64,000 bases of DNA from Gallionella sp. (lineage in GTDB: Bacteria; Pseudomonadota; Gammaproteobacteria; Burkholderiales; Gallionellaceae): positions 1 to 64,000 of the forward strand of contig JADGRL010000007.1 in assembly GCA_017880865.1 (NCBI GenBank), given 5' to 3'. Each line of letters starts with the position of its first letter. Positions within the stretch are counted from its first letter, which is position 1. The translations under genes were made by a program, and so were the position numbers. Positions 52,256-61,282 of the stretch are shown here, one piece after another. The notes under the pieces are model-generated. The model did no database searches. It saw only the letters and a list, made by a program, of their open reading frames with translations, and had not been told where the DNA came from.

Positions 52256-53176
52256 ATGGGTAATGAAATGATCGACTCTCTGGAAAGCATGCGCCACAAG
52301 ATCGAGGGGGCTGCCGAGCTCGGTTCGGTGGTGCGCACGATGAAGGCGCTGGCGGCATCCAGCATCGCGCAATACGAGCGCGCGGTGCATTCGCTCGACG
52401 ATTATTATCGGACCGTGGAACTGGGGCTGGTTGCCTGCCTGCATCAAACCGGTGCGGGCATACACCCACAGGCAGGCGTGCAGGGTGGCGGACGCGGCGC
52501 GACAGGCGCGGTGGTGTTCGGCTCGGATCAGGGGCTGGTCGGCCAATTCAATGAGGTGCTTTCAGATTTTGTTGTCCATGCGCTGGGCGACATGCCGGGC
52601 AAAAAAATTATCTGGGCTGTTGGCGAGCGCGTACAGGGACACCTGAGCGATGCCGCATTGCCGTTGACGGGCAACTTCGCCGTGCCCAATTCCATCGCCG
52701 CGATCACGTCGCTGGTCGGGCGCATACTCATCGAGATTAACGCGATGCACGAGCGGGGCGAGGTCGCGCAGGTTTATCTGTTCCACAATCGCCCCAAGTC
52801 CGAAGCGGTGTATGAACCCGTCATGCAGCGCCTGCTGCCACTGGACGATACGTGGCGTAGCGCTCTGGCCAAACTTCCCTGGCCGACGGCCAACTTGCCC
52901 GAGGCCATGAACGATAATGAGGCGACGTTGCAAGCGCTGATACGCGAATATCTTTTTATTTCGCTATTCCGGGCCTGCGCCGAATCGCTGGCGAGCGAAA
53001 ATGCCAGCCGACTGGCCGCGATGCAGCGCGCCGAGAAAAATATCGACGAGCTGCTGGATGAACTGAACCAGAATTTTCACCGCCTGCGCCAGAACGGAAT
53101 CGACGAGGAGCTGTTCGACGTCATCTCCGGCTTCGAGGCGCTGGCAGAGCCTCGACGGGTTCAAACAATAAACTAA
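52256..53176 (+). CDS. atpG: N-ATPase subunit gamma
   Basis: It is the central rotor shaft. The 306-residue protein has the N-terminal coiled coil ESMRHKIEGAAELGSVVRTMKALAASS and the C-terminal helix LASENASRLAAMQRAEKNIDELLDELNQNFHRLRQNGIDEELFDVISG. ATG 52256 and 52268 are both possible and neither has a strong ribosome site. It is cut off from atpA by the brnTA module. Confidence 0.94.
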   Translation: MGNEMIDSLESMRHKIEGAAELGSVVRTMKALAASSIAQYERAVHSLDDYYRTVELGLVACLHQTGAGIHPQAGVQGGGRGATGAVVFGSDQGLVGQFNEVLSDFVVHALGDMPGKKIIWAVGERVQGHLSDAALPLTGNFAVPNSIAAITSLVGRILIEINAMHERGEVAQVYLFHNRPKSEAVYEPVMQRLLPLDDTWRSALAKLPWPTANLPEAMNDNEATLQALIREYLFISLFRACAESLASENASRLAAMQRAEKNIDELLDELNQNFHRLRQNGIDEELFDVISGFEALAEPRRVQTIN

Positions 53177-53186
53177 AAAAACAAAT

Positions 53187-53351
53187 AGCCACAGAGATCA
53201 CAGAGAAAGCGTGATAGGCAGGGATGGGCAGTTTGTTGCCCAACTCGTAAAAACACTTAGTAATAACGCCGTTGAAAGTCACTTTTTGAGTGAAGCCGCG
53301 AATAGTGGTGAAATCACTTCTCTCTCTGTGTACTCTGTGATCTCTGTGGCT
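53187..53351. repeat. Long-spaced 19-bp inverted repeat after atpG
   Basis: AGCCACAGAGATCACAGAG at 53187-53205 recurs as its exact reverse complement at 53333-53351, about 127 bases apart. Inner GTGAT/ATCAC steps pair too. The spacer has no coding frame. It looks like a non-autonomous palindromic element of the CACAGAGA kind, and lies between atpG and ppk2. Confidence 0.75.
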
Positions 53352-53384
53352 TGATTTCAGTTTTTAGCTTTTAAAGGCCCCGAC

Positions 53385-54254
53385 ATGAAAATAAATATCA
53401 AGGATTACCGTGTTCCGGCGAAGAATAAGATCAATCTCTCCAAGTGGCCGACGCGGGTTGAACCTGTGTATCAGTCGAAGCAAGAATACAAGGAGCTCCT
53501 TGCAAAACACATCGTGGAGCTGAGTGCACAACAACAGCTTCACTACGCATCCAACCGTTATGCGGTGCTGCTGATTTTTCAGGCGATGGACGCAGCCGGG
53601 AAGGACGGTGCCATCCGGCATGTGATGTCCGGCATCAACCCGCAGGGCTGCCAGGTGTACAGCTTCAAACATCCGAGCGCGGCGGAACTGGAACATGATT
53701 TTTTGTGGCGCACCACGCAGTGTCTGCCGGAGCGCGGCCGGATCGGCATCTTCAATCGATCTTATTATGAGGAGGTGCTGATCGTACGCGTGCATCCGGA
53801 GATTCTGCAAGCCCAGCGGATTCCCGATGAGTCACCGAATCAGAAAACCATCTGGCCGGAGCGCTATCGTTCCATCGTGGACATGGAGAACCATCTTCAC
53901 CGCAACGGCACGCGTATCATCAAATTCTTTTTGCATTTATCGGAAGAAGAGCAGCGCAAGCGCTTTCTCGAACGCATCGACAAGCCCGCAAAAAACTGGA
54001 AGTTCAGTCTCGCGGATATCGAGGAGCGGAAATTCTGGAAACAGTATATGCACGCCTATGAAGAATGCCTGAGCGCGACCAGCACTAGCGATGCGCCCTG
54101 GTACGTCGTTCCCGCCGACGACAAGGCGAATGCGCGGCTGATTATTTCCCAGATCATTCTCAATACGTTCAAGTCTCTAGCATTGGCTTACCCCAAGTCC
54201 AGCGCAGAACATCAGCGGGAATTGAAGTTAATACGCGAACAACTTGTAAAATAA
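53385..54254 (+). CDS. ppk2: Polyphosphate kinase 2 family protein
   Basis: It transfers phosphate between polyphosphate and nucleotides. The 289-residue protein has the Walker [20 protein letters not shown], the catalytic [17 protein letters not shown] and the lid [14 protein letters not shown]. By length and motif it is a class I/III single-domain Ppk2; which nucleotide it uses is not evident. AAAGG precedes the ATG. It may work with the Ppx at the left end. Confidence 0.93.
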   Translation: MKINIKDYRVPAKNKINLSKWPTRVEPVYQSKQEYKELLAKHIVELSAQQQLHYASNRYAVLLIFQAMDAAGKDGAIRHVMSGINPQGCQVYSFKHPSAAELEHDFLWRTTQCLPERGRIGIFNRSYYEEVLIVRVHPEILQAQRIPDESPNQKTIWPERYRSIVDMENHLHRNGTRIIKFFLHLSEEEQRKRFLERIDKPAKNWKFSLADIEERKFWKQYMHAYEECLSATSTSDAPWYVVPADDKANARLIISQIILNTFKSLALAYPKSSAEHQRELKLIREQLVK

Positions 54255-54662
54255 AAGTGCGGGGATGAAATGATGGCGTTTTCGTTTCAACTTCACGACT
54301 ATCGTAGCAATGTCCTGCTTCCGGTCGCCGCCCTCTCCTGCGGTGACGCAACGCATAACCAGATTAATCAGTTTCCCGTTGTGAGTGAGGCCGTCACCGG
54401 TTACGTCACAAGCCCTGTTTACCTATGCTTCTATCCGAGAATTTATATTTGTGTGCGCTAGCGCACGGAGCGTTGCGGGCGAAAGTGGAATAGTGTAACT
54501 GGTGTGGCTTGTGCAATAGCTGATGAAACTAACGCAAGTCACTACTTATGCGGTTGGTCAGATGGCTAGTGCTTTTATCAGTAGCTCTACCAGGACAATT
54601 ATCAGCCAGGAGTCGGTCGATGACACCGGTGTTATTTTGGATCACATAAAGAGGAGAAGAAA
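54255..54662. other. Long leader of the ice-binding gene
   Basis: These 408 bases hold no credible gene. The right half carries the GTGCGCTAGCGCAC site and then blocks (AGTGGAATAGTGTA, TGGTGTG, GGTCGAT..CACCG) that recur in the same order before the Ig-like lipoprotein gene at 63353. A ribosome site AAGAGGAG precedes the ATG at 54663. Confidence 0.65.
54453..54466 (+). promoter_or_regulatory. GTGCGCTAGCGCAC palindrome (site 1)
   Basis: A perfect 14-bp palindrome, 197 bases upstream of the ice-binding lipoprotein gene. One of five such sites in the 54-63 kb region. Confidence 0.6.
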
Positions 54663-55493
54663 ATGAACAGATTCGAAAATGTTGCTAAACCATTGTTGTG
54701 GTCCATGCCATTGTTGCTGACCGCTATTGTGGCAGGATGCGGCGGTGGTAATGGAACCGCAAGCGTAAATCCAAGCGCTGGCTCAGGCCCAACGGGAATA
54801 GTCTGTGCGGGAGCGAACTGCGTATCGCTTGGTAAGGCCGGCAATTATGTGATTCTCGCAAAAACGGGTGTCTCAACCGTTCCAAACTCCGCAGTGAAAG
54901 GGAATATTGGATTGAGTCCAAGAGCCCGGGTTGGCTTAACTGGATGGTCATTAATTACTGAACCCACGGATACATCCTTTACATCTGCTCAAGTGGCAGC
55001 ACCCGGAAGATTATACGCAGCCGATAATGTGGGAGGGACGACTGCTGTTGATCTGACCACAGCAGTAAGTAATATGCAAACCGCATACACTACCGCTGCC
55101 GGGAAAACCCCAGGCGCAGGAGCCTTTTTTAATGCAGGAGCCGGTAATATTGGCGGGAAGACGCTTGCCCCTGGCGTTTACACCTGGAGTACCGGTGTTA
55201 CCATTCCGACGGATGTCACTCTCAATGGTACGGCAACAGATGTATGGGTCTTCCAGATTGCGCAAGGTCTTACTCAGGCTTCCGCGACGCGCGTGATCTT
55301 GACGGGAGGTGCATTGCCTCAGAATATTTTCTGGCAGGTCGCTGGCGTCGTGGACATGGGAACGACCGCACACATGGAGGGAGTGATACTGGCGCAAACA
55401 GCAATCACAATGGGGACGGGTGCGACGATCAATGGCAGGCTGATGGCGCAAACTGCGGTCAATCTTGATCATAACGCGGTTACCGTTCCGTAG
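54663..55493 (+). CDS. Ice-binding lipoprotein (DUF3494)
   Basis: It likely binds ice crystals outside the cell or at the surface. The 276-residue protein has a lipobox IVAGCGGG (Cys22 or so) and a DUF3494 beta-helix domain (about 50-276): YVILAKTGVSTVPNSAVKGN, GLSPRA, LAPGVYTWSTGV, WVFQIAQGL, NIFWQVAG and MGTGATINGRLMAQTAV. The signal part and leader are nearly duplicated in the gene at 63353. A terminator follows. Confidence 0.92.
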   Translation: MNRFENVAKPLLWSMPLLLTAIVAGCGGGNGTASVNPSAGSGPTGIVCAGANCVSLGKAGNYVILAKTGVSTVPNSAVKGNIGLSPRARVGLTGWSLITEPTDTSFTSAQVAAPGRLYAADNVGGTTAVDLTTAVSNMQTAYTTAAGKTPGAGAFFNAGAGNIGGKTLAPGVYTWSTGVTIPTDVTLNGTATDVWVFQIAQGLTQASATRVILTGGALPQNIFWQVAGVVDMGTTAHMEGVILAQTAITMGTGATINGRLMAQTAVNLDHNAVTVP

Positions 55494-55519
55494 GGCTCTC
55501 AGTATAGGTTGTGAAGCCG

Positions 55520-55553
55520 TTAAAAAAGGCCGTCTCGAGACGGCCTTTTTTAA
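55520..55553. terminator. Bidirectional terminator after the ice-binding gene
   Basis: The palindrome AAAAAAGGCCGTCTC/GAGACGGCCTTTTTT, with flanking TTAA, ends transcription from both sides: the ice-binding gene on the plus strand and the YqjK-like gene on the minus strand. Confidence 0.9.
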
Positions 55554-55583
55554 CGACGAGAACTTCCGCTGCTCAACGAGCCA

Positions 55584-56021
55584 TCAATGATCAACTTCAG
55601 TATTGCGTTCCTCAGGGTGTTCGGTCATAACCTGCGACTTGGCGAGTGTTGTTTGCTCACTTAGTCGAATGGCTAGTGTTTCTTTAAAAAGCTCATCTGC
55701 ACTTGGAGAGCGAGTTGCTGAAGACAGGAATTTCAAACCGAAGGTAAGAATGGAAGGATAGAGGTACAACAAGCGCCATCCCTTCTGTGCCAAGCCGATA
55801 ATACCGTTGTGGCGCAATGCCAGAAGGCCTGTCACGCCGCCGGCCACCCATGCGGGATGGTTGTGCATGAAACGCACCGCCTTCAGCCCGGTATCAACCA
55901 ATGCCAAAGGTTTTTGCCAATGCTGGGAAATGTCGGCCACCTCCATACGCTGGGCCTCGATTTTCTCCAACAGCTTGCGGCGGCGGTGAGCAAGGTCTGC
56001 AAGACGTTTTTTCATAGTCAT
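55584..56021 (-). CDS. YqjK-like protein
   Basis: The 145-residue protein has a basic N-terminal helix (MKKRLADLAHRRRKLLEKIEAQRMEV) and a middle hydrophobic region (AWVAGGVTGLLALRHNGII) as in YqjK-like proteins. The function is unknown. The ATG at 56021 is 4 bases after the preceding stop. Third gene of a yqjD-yqjE-yqjK type operon. Confidence 0.75.
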   Translation of the reverse strand: MTMKKRLADLAHRRRKLLEKIEAQRMEVADISQHWQKPLALVDTGLKAVRFMHNHPAWVAGGVTGLLALRHNGIIGLAQKGWRLLYLYPSILTFGLKFLSSATRSPSADELFKETLAIRLSEQTTLAKSQVMTEHPEERNTEVDH

Positions 56022-56025
56022 TTTT

Positions 56026-56403
56026 TCATTGACGTGGAGCAAGTAGGTCGCGGTCATCGGCCAATTCGGCCAGGCTGGCGGAAAATAGTTTGGACTTTTT
56101 CTTGGCCACACGGCGCAACGCATTCAATACCAGAAGCCCAGCAATGAAAAATAACGCAGCAAGACTACCCAATACCTGCAGACGGTAGCTGTCCCAAAAC
56201 ACCACCACGATAAATGCCGTCAGTAGCATGATGGCCAAGCCAAAGAAGAACAGCGCAATGTTGCCATAAAGCAACATTTGCCCGATGCGTAGGCGCTCCT
56301 CCTCCATCTCGTTGGATAGGAGCTCAAGCCGTGTCTGGCAGATGGAGAGCAAGGTGCTCGCCATCCGCTTCAATGACTCCAGCAGTCCAGTTGATTCAGA
56401 CAT
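56026..56403 (-). CDS. YqjE-like phage holin superfamily membrane protein
   Basis: The 125-residue protein begins with an amphipathic helix (LLESLKRMASTLLSICQTRLELLSNEMEEE) and has two membrane helices (LLYGNIALFFFGLAIMLLTAFIVVVFW and VLGSLAALFFIAGLLVL). It is the YqjE family (putative actinobacterial holin-X). It starts 3 bases after the DUF883 gene ends. Confidence 0.85.
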   Translation of the reverse strand: MSESTGLLESLKRMASTLLSICQTRLELLSNEMEEERLRIGQMLLYGNIALFFFGLAIMLLTAFIVVVFWDSYRLQVLGSLAALFFIAGLLVLNALRRVAKKKSKLFSASLAELADDRDLLAPRQ

Positions 56404-56406
56404 ATC

Positions 56407-56742
56407 TTAGCGCCGTGCGATCAGTATACCGATGACTGCACCCACGCAGGCCGAGATACCAATTGCCTTCCAGGGGTTATCGTGAACATATTGGTCAGTG
56501 ACTTTTGCAGCCTCTTTGGTGCGCTCAATCACGGCGTCTTCGGCATCAATCAGGCGCCCCTTAACAATTTGCAGGCTTTGCTGGATGCGTGCACGCGCGG
56601 CAGCTGCTCCTTCACCCGCTTGGTTGGTGGTAGCGCGCAACAGTTCTTCAGCATCCGCCACTACCAGACGTAAATCTTCCATGAGTTTATCCTTGGAAGC
56701 TGCAGGGTTTGCATGTTTAGAGCCCATCGTTTTCGTAGTCAT
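56407..56742 (-). CDS. DUF883 membrane-anchored ribosome-binding protein (YqjD/ElaB)
   Basis: The 111-residue protein has a long N-terminal helix (KLMEDLRLVVADAEELLRATTN) and the C-terminal membrane anchor HDNPWKAIGISACVGAVIGILIARR. YqjD-type proteins tether ribosomes to the inner membrane in stationary phase. It heads the yqjDEK-like operon. Confidence 0.92.
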   Translation of the reverse strand: MTTKTMGSKHANPAASKDKLMEDLRLVVADAEELLRATTNQAGEGAAAARARIQQSLQIVKGRLIDAEDAVIERTKEAAKVTDQYVHDNPWKAIGISACVGAVIGILIARR

Positions 56743-56862
56743 GACTTAATTCCTTAATTAAAATTAAACTTCAAAGTAATTCATCATCAAGCTTTGTTGG
56801 CGTAACCTGCCATTTACTTTTTGAGGTGTTTTGTCGTGCAAGTCACGGTAGCGACAGAATTT

Positions 56863-57147
56863 TTAATGCCAGTTCCAATGGTTATCGTGAATGAATTGAC
56901 CAGGGATTTTGGCGGCCTGTCGGGTGCGTTCAATCACGGATGTTTCGGCTGCAACAAAGCGCTCCTTAACAACTTGCAAGCTTGTCAGGAAACGTACGTG
57001 GGCAGTTACAGCACCTTCACCCGCTTGTTCGGTTGTGGCATGCTGCAGCTCCTCGGTATTCGCCACCTCCAAACGAAAATCATCCACAAGTTTTTCCTTG
57101 GAGGCTGCGTTGTTTATGTTTTTAGAGTCCATCGTTTTCGTGTTCAT
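56863..57147 (-). pseudogene. Truncated tandem copy of the DUF883 gene
   Basis: The 94-residue frame matches the neighbouring DUF883 protein over its length (KEKLVDDFRLEVANTEEL, QAGEGAVTAHVRF, ERTRQAAKIPGQFIHDN) but ends HWNWH where the membrane anchor should begin. The upstream leader with TAAGGAGTTAAGTC is also similar to that of its neighbour. A tandem duplication with loss of the anchor is the simplest account; a soluble product cannot be ruled out. Confidence 0.7.
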
Positions 57148-57247
57148 GACTTAACTCCTTAACTAAAAGTTAGACTTAAAAAGTATTCATCATCAATTAC
57201 TATTGCGGCAACTAGCGTGCGCCTGACGTTGAATTTTTAAGGCAACA

Positions 57248-57406
57248 TCACAATCGTCCCAGCAGCAATAGAATGATCACGATGATCAATACCAGACCGA
57301 GCCCACCGCTCGGGCCATAGCCCCATGTCCTGCTGTGAGGCCAGGCCGGAATTACACCGATCAGCATCAACACCAGAATGATTAATAGAATGGTTCCCAA
57401 TGACAT
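57248..57406 (-). CDS. DUF3309 small membrane protein
   Basis: The 52-residue protein, too short for most gene finders, has two membrane helices (TILLIILVLMLIGVIPAW and LVLIIVIILLLLGRL) around HSRTWGYGPSGGLG. This is the DUF3309 pattern. AAGGAG precedes ATG 57406. Its function is unknown; it sits in a run of envelope-stress genes. Confidence 0.85.
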   Translation of the reverse strand: MSLGTILLIILVLMLIGVIPAWPHSRTWGYGPSGGLGLVLIIVIILLLLGRL

Positions 57407-57481
57407 TTTGTTTCTCCTTGTGACGGCATCTAAAATAGACGCCTTGCTTTTACCGTATAGCCCAGGCTTCGTCGTAAATGC

Positions 57482-58369
57482 TTAGCGTGGAGCGATGTTG
57501 CCGTTGTTGTCGGAGAGGATGATTTCAACGCGTCGATTCAATTGACGACTGGCAGCTGAGTTGTTGCTGGCAACCGGAAATGCCTCACCATAACCGCGCG
57601 TGGCGACACGGTCACTTGTGATACCCATGTCGAGCAAGGCAGACCGCACGGCATTGGCGCGTCGTTCAGATAGCTTCTGATTGAGGCTGTTACTGCCGGT
57701 GCTGTCGGTGTAGCCTTCAACCAACACCTTATGTTTCGGGTATTGCTTGAGAAAGTCGGCCAACTTTTGCACGCTGCGCATACCGCCTGATTTCAGTTGC
57801 GCCTTGTTGGTGCTGAACAAGACATCGCCCAGTGTGATCACCAGGCCGCGTTCCGTTTTCTTGGCATTCAACTCCTTGAGCTGAATTTCCTGTTGAGCAA
57901 TGAGCGCTTGGTCACGTTCTGCATTGGCGCCGGCAGCCGCCAATGCGGCAGCTTGCTGAGCAGCAGTTTCCTGCATGGTGGCCACCTGCTGTCTGGCCGC
58001 ATCAGCTTCAGCCGTTCTCGCTTCAAGGCGGGCTTGGTCACGTTTGGTGCTGGCGTTGGTGACCGCTAATTCAGCTGTTTTTCGCTTGGCGGTTTCCTGC
58101 GCGATACTCACTTGCTGATTGGCTATATAGGCCAGTTGATTGACTGTTCCAGTGCTCTCGCCTTTGCTCAGGGCATAGTCCGCCTTGTTCAGAGAGTCAC
58201 CGGCTTCTTTCAATTCAAGTGCTGACAGATTCGTAACCTGGGGGTTGCTTCGTGCGCTGTCATAGTTACTATGCGCTGCATCGAGGGATGAGTTTTTAGG
58301 TATGGAACTGCAGCCAGATAAAATCGCGGCAACGATCAGGGTCATAGGAATATATCGGTTTTTTTGCAT
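57482..58369 (-). CDS. OmpA-family lipoprotein with DUF4398 N-terminus
   Basis: The 295-residue lipoprotein has lipobox ILSGC (Cys about 20), a helical DUF4398-like part (about 25-170) rich in Ala/Gln, and a C-terminal OmpA domain (180-295) with VLVEGYTDSTGSNSLNQKLSERRANAV, which binds peptidoglycan. ATG 58369 lies 6 bases after GGAG. It follows the DUF4398 lipoprotein gene by 18 bases, so both form an operon. Confidence 0.92.
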   Translation of the reverse strand: MQKNRYIPMTLIVAAILSGCSSIPKNSSLDAAHSNYDSARSNPQVTNLSALELKEAGDSLNKADYALSKGESTGTVNQLAYIANQQVSIAQETAKRKTAELAVTNASTKRDQARLEARTAEADAARQQVATMQETAAQQAAALAAAGANAERDQALIAQQEIQLKELNAKKTERGLVITLGDVLFSTNKAQLKSGGMRSVQKLADFLKQYPKHKVLVEGYTDSTGSNSLNQKLSERRANAVRSALLDMGITSDRVATRGYGEAFPVASNNSAASRQLNRRVEIILSDNNGNIAPR

Positions 58370-58387
58370 GATGAACTCCATTTGTGA

Positions 58388-58780
58388 TTACTTGGTTTTA
58401 CGGTCGATTTCCTGGCGCAGTACTCGACTATCTTCCTGCAATGCGTCCGCCGCTTTCTGGGCTTTAACTGAACGCGTAGTCGCCTCAGCTAGCTGGGCGT
58501 CGACCTGTGCTTGTTCTGCCAGTTGCCGGGCAAGTTCATAATTTTTATCGGCCATAGCACGCTCGGCACCATCCATCTTCTCCGTTGCGGACTTGAACAG
58601 GAGCGGCGCAAACTCATTGCTCCCGGCGCTACTTGCATTGCTGACTGCAGCTCTTGAAATGGCCATCTGCTCTGTGGGTGCAGGAGTGCTTGCGCAACCC
58701 GTCATAAAGAACACAGCGGCCAGGGTTAAAATTATCCCGAGCATCGGATACAGTTTTAAGGAGTAAAATTTTTTCATCAT
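58388..58780 (-). CDS. DUF4398 lipoprotein
   Basis: The 130-residue lipoprotein has the lipobox FFMTGCAS and a helical DUF4398 domain (ISRAAVSNASSAGSNEFAPLLF through ARQLAEQAQVDAQLAEA). ATG 58780 or 58777. It is the first gene of a two-gene operon with the OmpA lipoprotein, preceded by a hairpin in the leader and a GTGCGCTAACGCAC site. Confidence 0.85.
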   Translation of the reverse strand: MMKKFYSLKLYPMLGIILTLAAVFFMTGCASTPAPTEQMAISRAAVSNASSAGSNEFAPLLFKSATEKMDGAERAMADKNYELARQLAEQAQVDAQLAEATTRSVKAQKAADALQEDSRVLRQEIDRKTK

Positions 58781-58809
58781 TTTTTATCCAGTGAGTTAAA
58801 CGCGAACTT

Positions 58810-58847
58810 AATCGTTGCAATAACTATTTATTGCGATTGCAACGATT
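58810..58847 (-). promoter_or_regulatory. Leader hairpin of the DUF4398 operon
   Basis: AATCGTTGCAAT (58810-58821) and its exact reverse complement (58836-58847) flank a 14-base loop 30 bases upstream of the DUF4398 start. It could be an operator or an mRNA stem that shapes translation or stability. Confidence 0.45.
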
Positions 58848-58957
58848 CCCAATTTCCCTAACAGCAGCCGGATCAAAATCTGGATGACCTTGATTGGGAA
58901 ATATTAAACTGTGAGAACCATCCGCAATAATTAGACTCTTCTTAGCAGGCACGCACC

Positions 58958-58971
58958 GTGCGCTAACGCAC
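58958..58971 (-). promoter_or_regulatory. GTGCGCTAACGCAC palindrome (site 2)
   Basis: It differs from the perfect palindrome at one position and lies 178 bases upstream of the DUF4398-OmpA operon. Confidence 0.55.
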
Positions 58972-59112
58972 ATAAATGCGATCTAGCGAGAAATAGTGCT
59001 CGATTTGCAGAGAGAGATTTTCAATCCGTCGGCGCGAAAATAAATATTTAAGTTCATGCTGATACGCATTCCGGTCTATTTTGAGAAAATGGAGCCGGGT
59101 AGGTATTTCTGA

Positions 59113-60267
59113 TCAGCGCTGGAAAATAAGCAGTAGGTAGGCAAAAAACAACAATAAGTGGACCGCGCCGAGGAGAACGTTAGTGCGGCTGTTCGAAAAT
59201 GTCATCGTGCTTAATACCAAAGTCAACGACAGCATCGTGATATCGACAGGTTCCAGCCCGAGAATAATCGGTTTGTGCCACAACAGCCCGAATGTAAGAA
59301 CGGCAGGAATCGTCAACCCAATCGTGGCGAGCACTGACCCTAGCAGGATGTTAACGGATCTTTGCAAGTCGTTGACCAATGCCGCGCGCACTGCCCCGAG
59401 CGACTCGGGAGCGAGCACCAGCGTGGCGATCAGGAATCCGGCCAAGGCTACCGGCGCGCCTAACACGCGAATCGTAAAATCAATCGGCACGGCGAGGTGC
59501 TGGGTAAGGATCACCAACAGCCCCATATACCCCAACAGCAGCAACACGTGATACGGAACCGAGTGAACCTCATGGACAATACGCCATTTTCGTTTCGCAT
59601 TCTTCGTTTCCGCTGTCGGGCGCGCAGGTCGAAAGTAGGCACGATGACGTCCGTTTTGGATCGTCAGAAAAATACCATACAAAGCCACTGATACTATGAT
59701 CAGGAACGCTGTCTGGATCAGAGAAAAGGTCTGGTCAGGTGACGAGCTCGTGTAATTGGGTAGCACAAGCCCGATCACAGCCAGCGGAAGAATGACCGCC
59801 AGGAAGGAATTGGCGCCCTGAAGATTGTAGTCCTGCTCCTTGTACTTTAATCCGCCGATCAGCAGCGTTAGGCCGACCTTGCCGTTCAGTACGATCATGA
59901 TTACCGCAAACATCGCATCACGGGCCAGCGTCGGGTTGCCCTTCCCGGTCAACATTGTGGCGATGATAATCATTACCTCGACGGCGGTAACGGACAACGT
60001 TAATACCAATGTGCCTAGAGGTTCACCGAGTTTCTCCGCAAGGCTTTCCGCGTGCCTTACAACCGCGAAAAGCGAAGAAAGGATTATGAGTAATAGCCAC
60101 GTCAGTATGAGCGTGAAGCGTGCTGGGTGTGAAAGGTCGGCGAGCAGGCTTTGGCCGAAGATGAGGAACACCAGCGTGGTGATCAGATTAACTAATAGCG
60201 GCCATTCCTTCAGCAGTCCCAGACCCATTTTCCCAACTGGGTTCACTCGTTTGATCATTTCATTCAT
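59113..60267 (-). CDS. chaA: Calcium/proton antiporter ChaA-like (CaCA family)
   Basis: The 384-residue inner-membrane protein has about 11 helices and the two alpha repeats of cation/Ca2+ exchangers, GEPLGTLVLTLSVTAVEVMII and LAPESLGAVRAALVNDLQRSVNILLGS, each with the acidic ion-binding residue. It probably exports Ca2+, or Na+/K+, in exchange for H+. Monocistronic. Confidence 0.88.
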   Translation of the reverse strand: MNEMIKRVNPVGKMGLGLLKEWPLLVNLITTLVFLIFGQSLLADLSHPARFTLILTWLLLIILSSLFAVVRHAESLAEKLGEPLGTLVLTLSVTAVEVMIIIATMLTGKGNPTLARDAMFAVIMIVLNGKVGLTLLIGGLKYKEQDYNLQGANSFLAVILPLAVIGLVLPNYTSSSPDQTFSLIQTAFLIIVSVALYGIFLTIQNGRHRAYFRPARPTAETKNAKRKWRIVHEVHSVPYHVLLLLGYMGLLVILTQHLAVPIDFTIRVLGAPVALAGFLIATLVLAPESLGAVRAALVNDLQRSVNILLGSVLATIGLTIPAVLTFGLLWHKPIILGLEPVDITMLSLTLVLSTMTFSNSRTNVLLGAVHLLLFFAYLLLIFQR

Positions 60268-60515
60268 ATGAATTTTTCATGCGTAGCGATGTGTCAGACA
60301 CGATGGATCAACCGGTAATCGTATCGCTGCCGTACTGCTAACGCATAAGCCGTGCGACATGCTTCATTAACCTCGATTGCGGTTGGACGGCAAGCCGTCT
60401 TACACCGCGAACCTTATTTGATTGATAGGTTGGTTTTGCGAGGAAGCGGTGCAATTATTGTATTTGCCAAGCTATTTCAAGGCTTGAAAAATGACAAAAT
60501 AGCCACGCGGAAGCG

Positions 60516-60653
60516 TTATCCGTTAATCACTCTCAGCAAGACAATCACGATAGCGATCACCAGCAGAATGTGAATGAAACCGCCCATGGTGTAGGAGGTA
60601 ATCAGACCCAGCAGCCACAAGATGAGCATAACGACGGCAATGGTATAGAGCAT
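60516..60653 (-). CDS. lmo0937-family small membrane protein
   Basis: The 45-residue protein reads MLYTIAVVMLILWLLGLITS, then YTMGGFIHILLVIAIVIVLL and a short RVING end: two membrane helices with the lmo0937 pattern. AAAGGT lies before ATG 60653. Widespread stress-linked family of unknown action. Confidence 0.85.
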   Translation of the reverse strand: MLYTIAVVMLILWLLGLITSYTMGGFIHILLVIAIVIVLLRVING

Positions 60654-60790
60654 GATATTGACCTTTTATTTTATGGTTTATTTATACGTTGCGCCCGTAC
60701 CCGTTAGGCTGAAACAGCAGTTACGTAAATGACTGCGATGTTTTTTTCAGATTGTGTATCTACGATACCGCCGCATAATCTGCTTGCCCC

Positions 60791-61069
60791 CTAGGCAAAA
60801 CTGACTTCATAGTCAGCCCTTTTAGAAGGCTTGTAGCGCGCTTCGAGCTCGGCCTTCGCGACCTTTTCAGTGCGCTTCGCTACGACCCTGCAGATATCCT
60901 TGGCGCTATGGGAAAATGAACCACAATCCGCCATGAAAGACTCGAACTCGGCTTCGATGTTTTTTTCGGCAGCCTTGTATTCGCTATTCGACATGTCTTG
61001 CGCCATCGCACCCGTGCTGAAAGAGAGGCGGGTTATGGCCAGGATTGCGGTAATGTACGGTTGGTTCAT
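60791..61069 (-). CDS. Small secreted Lys/Ala-rich protein
   Basis: The 92-residue protein has a signal peptide (ITRLSFSTGAMAQ) and a helical body, MSNSEYKAAEKNIEAEF, KDICRVVAKRTEKVAKAELEARYKPS. Relatives I recall in betaproteobacteria go on after YxV with a second AxADYxxAxE repeat; here a TAG ends the frame and A-D-Y-A-A-V is seen only in another frame after it, so the gene may be shortened. It is downstream of a GTGCGCTAGCGCAC site. Confidence 0.65.
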   Translation of the reverse strand: MNQPYITAILAITRLSFSTGAMAQDMSNSEYKAAEKNIEAEFESFMADCGSFSHSAKDICRVVAKRTEKVAKAELEARYKPSKRADYEVSFA

Positions 61070-61230
61070 TGTTGTTCCTTGAGAGGTTATGAATTGAGCA
61101 TTGATGCATGGCCTGCGGCGCTTGCACTTGCGTTATGTTGTTAGGTCTATATCGCTTGTCGTGTTCTGTTTTTATCTGGCACGTTTGCTATACGGCAAGC
61201 GGATCATCGTCCTTTATCAAGACCTTTTCC

Positions 61231-61244
61231 GTGCGCTAGCGCAC
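61231..61244 (-). promoter_or_regulatory. GTGCGCTAGCGCAC palindrome (site 3)
   Basis: A perfect 14-bp palindrome 162 bases upstream of the small secreted protein gene and just past the end of the AI-2E permease gene. Confidence 0.6.
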
Positions 61245-61282
61245 GCAAAGAGCACTTATAGTTGCCGTCGCGGTTATAGTTA

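Larger units (their letters stand above)
58781..59112. other. Intergenic leader between DUF4398 operon and chaA
   Basis: In these 332 bases I see the leader hairpin at 58810-58847 and the palindromic site at 58958-58971. No gene is apparent. The right part, next to the 3' end of chaA, has nothing recognisable. Confidence 0.55.

Noticed and set aside
54500-54540. Sigma-54-type promoter (TGGTGTG...GTGC) before the ice-binding gene
   Set aside because: GG and GC are 10 bases apart here, but the equivalent place before the Ig-like gene has 11, and the other palindrome-linked genes show none. The evidence is too weak.
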